In this document: piece by piece, positions 7,301-10,957 of the stretch
Layout of the letters: each line of letters opens with the position of its first letter
How positions within the stretch are numbered: position 1 is the first letter of the stretch
Origin: Clavulina sp. PMI_390
Taxonomy: Eukaryota; Basidiomycota; Agaricomycetes; Cantharellales; Hydnaceae
DNA length: 10,957 nucleotides
Reading direction: 5' to 3'
NCBI GenBank assembly: GCA_015039315.1
Contig: WIDE01000315.1
Span: forward strand, 1-10,957
Notes under the pieces: generated by a model
What the model was told of the DNA's origin: nothing
Databases searched by the model: none
The model's input: the letters and a program-made list of their open reading frames with translations, nothing else
Position numbers and translations under genes: made by a program

Positions 7301-9257
7301 GCACCTGTTGGAACATCTTTCCACACAGCCATTGGTGCATTGGGAGGAGGAGGATGAGTGACGGCAGCGCGAGGGTCCGGTATTTCTCTTCCTAGATCAG
7401 GTGTAACGTGGCCAGCGTCCATTAGATTGTCTCGCCACACAGCCATGAATGGATTGAGGGGGGGGAGATGAGTGGTGGAAGCGCGAGGGACCAGTACTTC
7501 GCTTCCTAGATCGAGCGTAGTCTGGCCTGTGCCCGTCGGAATGTTTTGCCACACAGCCGCCAATGGATTGGGGGGAGGAGGAAGAGTGGCAGCGGCGCGA
7601 GGATCCGGTGCTTCTCTCCCTATATCAAGCGTAATGTGGCCAGCGCCCGCTGGAAGATCTCGCCAAATAGCCCTTGACGGGCTGGGAGGAGGAGGATGGG
7701 CGGTAGAGGCCCAAGAGTCTGGTATTTCTCTTCCCAGATCGGGCATGATACTGTTGGCACCCGTCGGAGCGATGCGCCACACAGGGGCTGCTGGATTTGG
7801 AGGAGGATGAGTGGCAATGGTCGGAGAGTCTGGGGCTTTGTCTCTCAGATTAATTGTAACATCCTCGGCACCCGTCAGAGAAGGTTGCCACACAGCTGCT
7901 GATGGATCGGGAGGAGGAGGATGAGAATCGGTCATGTGAGGGTCCACGGCTTCTCTCCCTAAGTCAGGAATAGCATTGTCAGCACCTGTTGGCGCGTCTT
8001 GCCACACAGCTGCCGATGAATTGAGCGGAGGATCCGTAGCAAGGATCCAAGGGCCCGGCCCTGCGCTTCCCAGGTTGAGCGGGATGTTGTTAGCTCCCGC
8101 TGGACCAACATGCCACGCAGCTGTCGATGGGTTTGAAGGAGAATGGCCAATAACAGCTGGCGACTCTGGAGCCTTTCTTCCCACGTTGAGCCCGACATCG
8201 TCAGAACCAGCTGGAGCACCGCGCCACACAACTGCTGGAGACTCCGCAAAGGGATGAGTGGTGACGACAGGAGGTGTCGGCGTTTCTCTTCCCATGTCAA
8301 GCATGGTGGTGTTGTTGTCAGAAGAAGCGACATCCAATCCAGCTGTTGATGGGTGTGCAGAACGAGAAGTGTTGACTGGGGCAGCCGGCGCTTCACTTCC
8401 TAGATCGAGCATGATGCTGTCGGCACCCACCGGAACGCCATGCCATACGGCCGTCGATGCCCCCGGAGGAGGGCGGATAGTAGACTCTGTATGATCCGAT
8501 TCCATCTCGACATCAGCCATGATGGTATCACCACCTGTAGGAAAGCTGAGCTCTTCGATTGATGATAGGCGTGAAGATTGGCCCGTGATGCTTTCTTGCG
8601 CGGTATTGTCTGTAACATGGATAGGGAGGTGATTCAGCGTGGTACGACGAAGCCAATCAGATAAAGTTGGGGACTTACAAGACACCGTTGTTTCGCTATC
8701 CAAATGTAATCAGAAAAAAAAAGTTTGGTCAGCTTGCTGTATGGAGCATTGCGGAGTAGGATTGGTAACGAGTAGGAATATCTCAACGGACCTGTCATCT
8801 GGCTCTCCAGGTAAAGTGGTTGCAAGCGTAACGTTCTCTAATGCACGAGCTGGTGGTGCCCTTCGCAAAATGCTAACCCTGGCCTCAGCATTTCGAACAG
8901 ACAGAGAGATGAATTGATTCACCTTTGCTCACGAATCGCAGCAAGACTGAGATGAAAGTCACTCTCCCGGTCCCTGATACAGACATATCAATATCCGGCG
9001 AATATAGAGATAGTGTCAACATACAAGATAGAGGGCGGACCACGTAGAGCTGAGGACGAGACCCTGGTGGAGCGGTGATTGCTGGATGACGATGGTCAAT
9101 ACGTCGCACTTCGAACGAACCGAAGGCACTAACTGATGAGTGCCAGCACCGGTACTTGTTGACGCGCTGGCACGTACATGGCGTCTGGATGATGACGTCA
9201 GTACGCTCTCCCCATGTTGGTTCACAGGTTCACTTACGCATGCTCCTCTTGTGCCAT
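4338..9257 (-). CDS. Gene B: large tandem-repeat protein with two predicted TM segments
   Basis: Product not recognised. The model starts at ATG 9257 (context AGTACCATGG), has about 1,320 codons and stops at TGA 4338. Proposed exons: 9257-9238, 9184-9025, 8946-8933, 8872-8792, 8695-8679, 8609-6908, 6841-6797, 6708-6705, 6633-6385, 6328-5912, 5844-5414, 5324-5166, 5131-4985, 4949-4746, 4686-4481, 4444-4338. Every join keeps frame. Strongest introns: 9185-9237 (GTAAGT, CTGAC), 6634-6704 (GTAAGG, CTAAC), 6329-6384 (GTAAGT), 4687-4745 (GTAAGT, CTGAC). Residues about 149-620 are 13 repeats. Arginine-rich patches follow (TVRRRRQRQARVSRR; RSRRNRRQRRQHPPRR; RRGNRRRRR). A more folded-looking part contains AWSRVETARTIPALRQFVPL and PLSLYNQQWLNRLPQPERQ. 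Predicted TM1 is near 1052-1072 (IMYMVYGVSAALCIYAASLF) and TM2 near 1131-1150 (LAFTPVVIVTPLLLLSGM). A Ser/Pro/Thr linker and short polar tail end it. Uncertain points: everything upstream of 8609, the donor at 5911 versus 5878, and the donor between TM1 and TM2 (5165, 5213 or 5215). Confidence 0.6.
4445..4480 (-). other. Candidate 36-nt intron in gene B
   Basis: Donor GTGAGG, a CTAAC branch site and acceptor ACACAG are all consensus-like and packed into 36 nt. The segment has no stop codon and a length divisible by three, so splicing or retention both give an open frame. Retention adds 12 residues after DAFPG. Confidence 0.45.
4950..4984 (-). other. Candidate 35-nt intron in gene B
   Basis: Donor GTATGT, branch-like CTGAT and acceptor TATAG span only 35 nt. 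Removing it joins the predicted TM2 frame (ending LLLLSGM) to the Ser/Pro linker frame (FLKDARLDG). Without removal the TM2 frame stops nine codons on. This frame switch is the main support for so short an intron. Confidence 0.5.
6705..6708 (-). other. Candidate 4-nt microexon in gene B
   Basis: The minus strand reads CTTAG, then CTCG, then GTAAGG. The flanking introns are 88 nt (6709-6796, GTGAAG donor, CTGACTAAT branch region) and 71 nt (6634-6704, CTAAC branch). Four bases are exactly what is needed to turn the phase-2 end at 6797 into the phase-0 start at 6633. Alternative: gene B stops at TGA 6795-6793 and a second gene starts at ATG 6627. Confidence 0.4.
7042..8457 (-). repeat. 13 tandem coding repeats, 108-114 bp each
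   Basis: Each unit encodes 36-38 residues with the pattern (S/A)xAVW(Q/R)xxPTGAxxIxLDLGREAPDPxAxxxHPPPNP. Variation between units is mostly substitution plus 1-2-codon indels that keep frame. The Trp, the Gly-Ala pair, the (D/N)(L/I/M)G triplet and the trailing proline run are best conserved. Copies nearer the N terminus (8457-8230) are the most diverged. A degenerate partial copy (FPTGGDTIMADVEMES) precedes the array in the same frame at about 8545-8495. The proline-rich, hydrophilic units suggest an extended rod or a binding array. No named repeat family is recognised. Confidence 0.9.
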
Positions 9258-9293
9258 GGTACTGGCCGGGAGGGTTCTGAGTCAAATGAAGTG

Positions 9294-10886
9294 TCAGGCC
9301 GTCTTCTCGACGTAATAAAGAGCCTGGACGTACGAGGGAATGGGCTGCTCCTCTTCATGGCGGGCGGGCGGATGTCGAGCTTGCCACAAAACCAGCTTGT
9401 GGGTGTCTACTTGCCCTAACACGCCTTGGATCTCGTTGACAAGGGCTTTCCTTTCTCGGCGAAGCGCCTCGTCATCTCCGATGTCAACTGCATCGACCTG
9501 AGTGAGGGATCTAGTTGCTTGTTCCTCAAACTCGTGGATGGGTCGGTTGTTCGTCGTATAGTCCAAACGAACAGATGTCTCGGTTGAACTATCCGCAAAG
9601 TCGACAGTGGAGGGGAAGGTGAAGTTGGAAAGGAGAGCCGAGAATGAAGATCGTATCAAGCTCAGTTGGTGGAGAGCCGAACGTCTCTGAGAATCGCCGT
9701 GCTGCTGGCTTGCCTCGACATTGGAGCGATTCTCCTCTGGGGCTGGCCGAGCGCTCGAAGCGCCCTCTTGGACCTGAAAGCCAAGAGCACCATCAGCGCT
9801 CGGTTCGGGTAAGAGTAATGATTTATTCACATATTCTGACGGCCGATGAGGGTGGATTGGTGGCTCGATGCTTGAATTCGGCAGCTCGACGGGGCTCCTA
9901 TCGTCGACCAGGCGTGTCGTTGTAACAGGGTCGTGGTTGGCATGGCTCTGATTAGACCGAGAAAGCTGGTCGAGCCCAGGTTGGGCCTGTGGATCTTCTG
10001 GAGAAGAACGATGCTGGAGAACCTCAGCAGCAGCCCTGGATGAATACATCTGGTAAGCTAGGTCCGAGAGCGAGGCTGTAGTCAGCAATATGACGCAAGA
10101 ATGCTCACATTTCATTATCAACATCCCCCTGAAGCTGGGAAGGGGCACTATAGCTAGTGAATCTGCCCGTTCGTCATATTGCGCTAGATCTAGAGAAAGG
10201 CAAAACGGCTGGATGACTTACGGAAGGAATGGCGGACTTGCCTCTGTGGATGACTCGACTAGGTGCTGCCCTCCTTCCTCCGTCAACCTTTTAACATATA
10301 CATTGATGAGACGGCTGACTACTCTGGGCCGATCGTATCACAACTTACCTGGTCAAGGGGTTAAAAACTGCGGCGAGTGAAGGTTGCGGCTCCATGGTAA
10401 AATTTCTAGGACAATCTTGACGTCAGCACATATATACGCGGTGGAACGACGAGAAAATAAGGAGGGATAAGTTTTACACACCCGGGCTCGAGATCATCGG
10501 TATCCTCCTGGATCGGAGACCCGTCGTGGGATAGAGCCTGTGCAACAGCCCTGATACCCGAGATGAGGAGGGATATCGAGTGGCGAGGAGAGCGAGCAGC
10601 TAGCGCTTACGCTTCATCTTCGACGTCTTCCTGATTAAAGGGGGAAAGCCAACGCCTAGCCAGTCAACGCATTAGTCACACATGGACGCCATGAAGACAG
10701 CCTGGCACACACGCACCCCCAAAACGGCGGACTCGCAGTAACCGACGAATGAATGATCTCAATCTCTTCCTCCGCCGTGAACCTTTGGAACATTGCCCCA
10801 GATGAGCCGTGCCATTAGCAGTTCGAATGTGTTTTGACTTACGTGGGGACATGAGGAAAGACAGAGATGAGTGGCGGTTCCGCCAT
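9294..10886 (-). CDS. Gene A: hypothetical protein with duplicated N-terminal exon module
   Basis: Product not recognised. The model has eight exons: 10886-10843, 10782-10717, 10655-10611, 10550-10482, 10405-10349, 10287-10222, 10153-10109 and 10035-9294. It gives 377 residues and stops at TGA 9296-9294. All introns are phase 2. They are 60, 61, 60, 76, 61, 68 and 73 nt. Donors are GTAAGT (three times), GTGCGT, GTAAGC, GTGTGT and GTGAGC. The first four exons are paralogous to the next four: FTAEEE...SSVTASPPFW matches LTEEGG...SSTEASPPFL, EDVEDE matches GDVDNE, and AVAQALSHDGSP matches AAAEVLQHRSSP. The last exon adds a polar Ser/Gln/Glu-rich region and a charged helical-looking end (RRERKALVNEIQGVLGQV). 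The exon holding ATG 10886 is itself preceded by an acceptor-like CTCTAG, so the gene may extend beyond the right edge. Alternatively, it is two tandem genes starting at 10886 and 10395. The stop is 36 nt from the ATG of gene B. Confidence 0.6.
9990..10395 (-). repeat. Second copy of the gene A exon module
   Basis: It starts at ATG 10395 (MEPQPSLAAVF) and covers three full exons plus the beginning of the fourth. The second and third exons are 66 and 45 nt, identical in length to the first copy, and all introns interrupt at the same places in phase 2. The second exon is 9/21 residues identical to its partner. Intron sequences show no obvious similarity, so the duplication is old. Confidence 0.65.
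10482..10886 (-). repeat. First copy of the gene A exon module
   Basis: It starts at ATG 10886 (MAEPPLISVF) and has exons of 44, 66, 45 and 69 nt. The fourth exon ends at a GTGTGT donor, where the second copy continues into a long unique region. A 76-nt intron with a CTGAC branch site and CCTAG acceptor joins it in frame to the second copy, reading NFT before the internal Met. Confidence 0.65.
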
Positions 10887-10957
10887 AGTGATCCTAGAGT
10901 CCGGAGTGCATTGGAATACGGAAAGCGATTATAATCATAAGGGTACGAACAGGACTT
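10887..10957 (-). other. Upstream edge: 5' leader or intron end
   Basis: Just upstream of ATG 10886 the minus strand reads GGACTCTAG then GATCACT. The equivalent place in the second module is a real-looking acceptor (TCCTAG then AAATTTTACC). Both therefore read a Thr codon before the Met. This fits either a 5' leader that resembles an acceptor or the end of an intron with more gene to the right. No TATA box is clear, although TTATGATTATAAT lies about 40 nt up. Confidence 0.3.

Noticed and set aside
7472..7810. Plus-strand open frames across the repeat array (Gly-rich, also 7696-7902, 7976-8257, 8258-8494)
   Set aside because: They are antisense readings of the minus-strand repeat and stay open only because the repeat period is a multiple of three with indels of whole codons. 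They lack starts and splice context of their own.
7959..8396. Minus-strand second frame through the repeats (Leu/Gln-rich)
   Set aside because: It is a shifted reading of the same array. The main frame has the conserved Trp and Pro motifs and continues uninterrupted through all 13 units, while this one breaks.
7042..8457. CRISPR-like or satellite array
   Set aside because: Units are 108-114 bp, adjacent without unique spacers, and diverge as coding sequence in one frame.
10076..10108. 33-nt intron in gene A (GTGAGC...CTGACTACAG)
   Set aside because: It looks consensus-like and keeps a frame, but comparison with the duplicated module shows that the equivalent intron ends at CATCCAG (10036-10108, 73 nt), which also restores the aligned protein motifs.
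10090..10380. Plus-strand open frame of 96 codons
   Set aside because: It lies antisense to the second exon module of gene A and shows no codon bias or plausible start context.
1..10957. Transposable element or viral origin
   Set aside because: No reverse transcriptase, integrase, transposase or capsid motifs, no terminal repeats and no target-site duplications were seen. The dense phased introns argue for ordinary nuclear genes.

Overview
The window reads as nuclear DNA of an intron-rich fungus, probably a basidiomycete with a compact genome. The evidence is indirect. All supported coding sequence is broken by short introns (mostly 50-90 nt) with GTRNGY-type donors, CTRAY-like branch sites and YAG acceptors. 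Base composition is near 50% GC, and the coding frames favour C-ending codons. I saw no bacterial operon structure, rRNA, tRNA, CRISPR array or transposase. All believable genes lie on the minus strand.

From right to left (the direction of transcription), gene A (9294-10886) is a multi-exon gene whose first part is built from two copies of one four-exon module. Gene B (4338-9257) starts only 36 nt after gene A stops. It is a long gene of about 16 exons and about 1,320 codons. It encodes 13 tandem copies of a 36-38-residue Pro/Trp/Asp-rich repeat, then arginine-rich linkers, two predicted membrane segments near the C terminus and a short tail. Gene C (about 3724-4192, perhaps continuing to 3325) has a strongly hydrophobic exon too short to stand out in a plain ORF scan. 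The stretch 1900-3300 has no gene I can defend. Gene D (777-1821, probably continuing left to about 384 or beyond) starts with a TATA-like box and a disordered Ser/Pro/Glu-rich N terminus, and contains a 9-nt microexon. A short open frame runs off the left edge.

I recognise no characterised protein family in any of these genes, so no function is assigned. Exon joins were chosen by hand from splice consensus and frame continuity. Existence of the genes is better supported than exact boundaries. The notable features are the repeat protein, the exon-module duplication in gene A, several microexons, and introns whose retention would keep the frame open. Transcript data would settle most open points.
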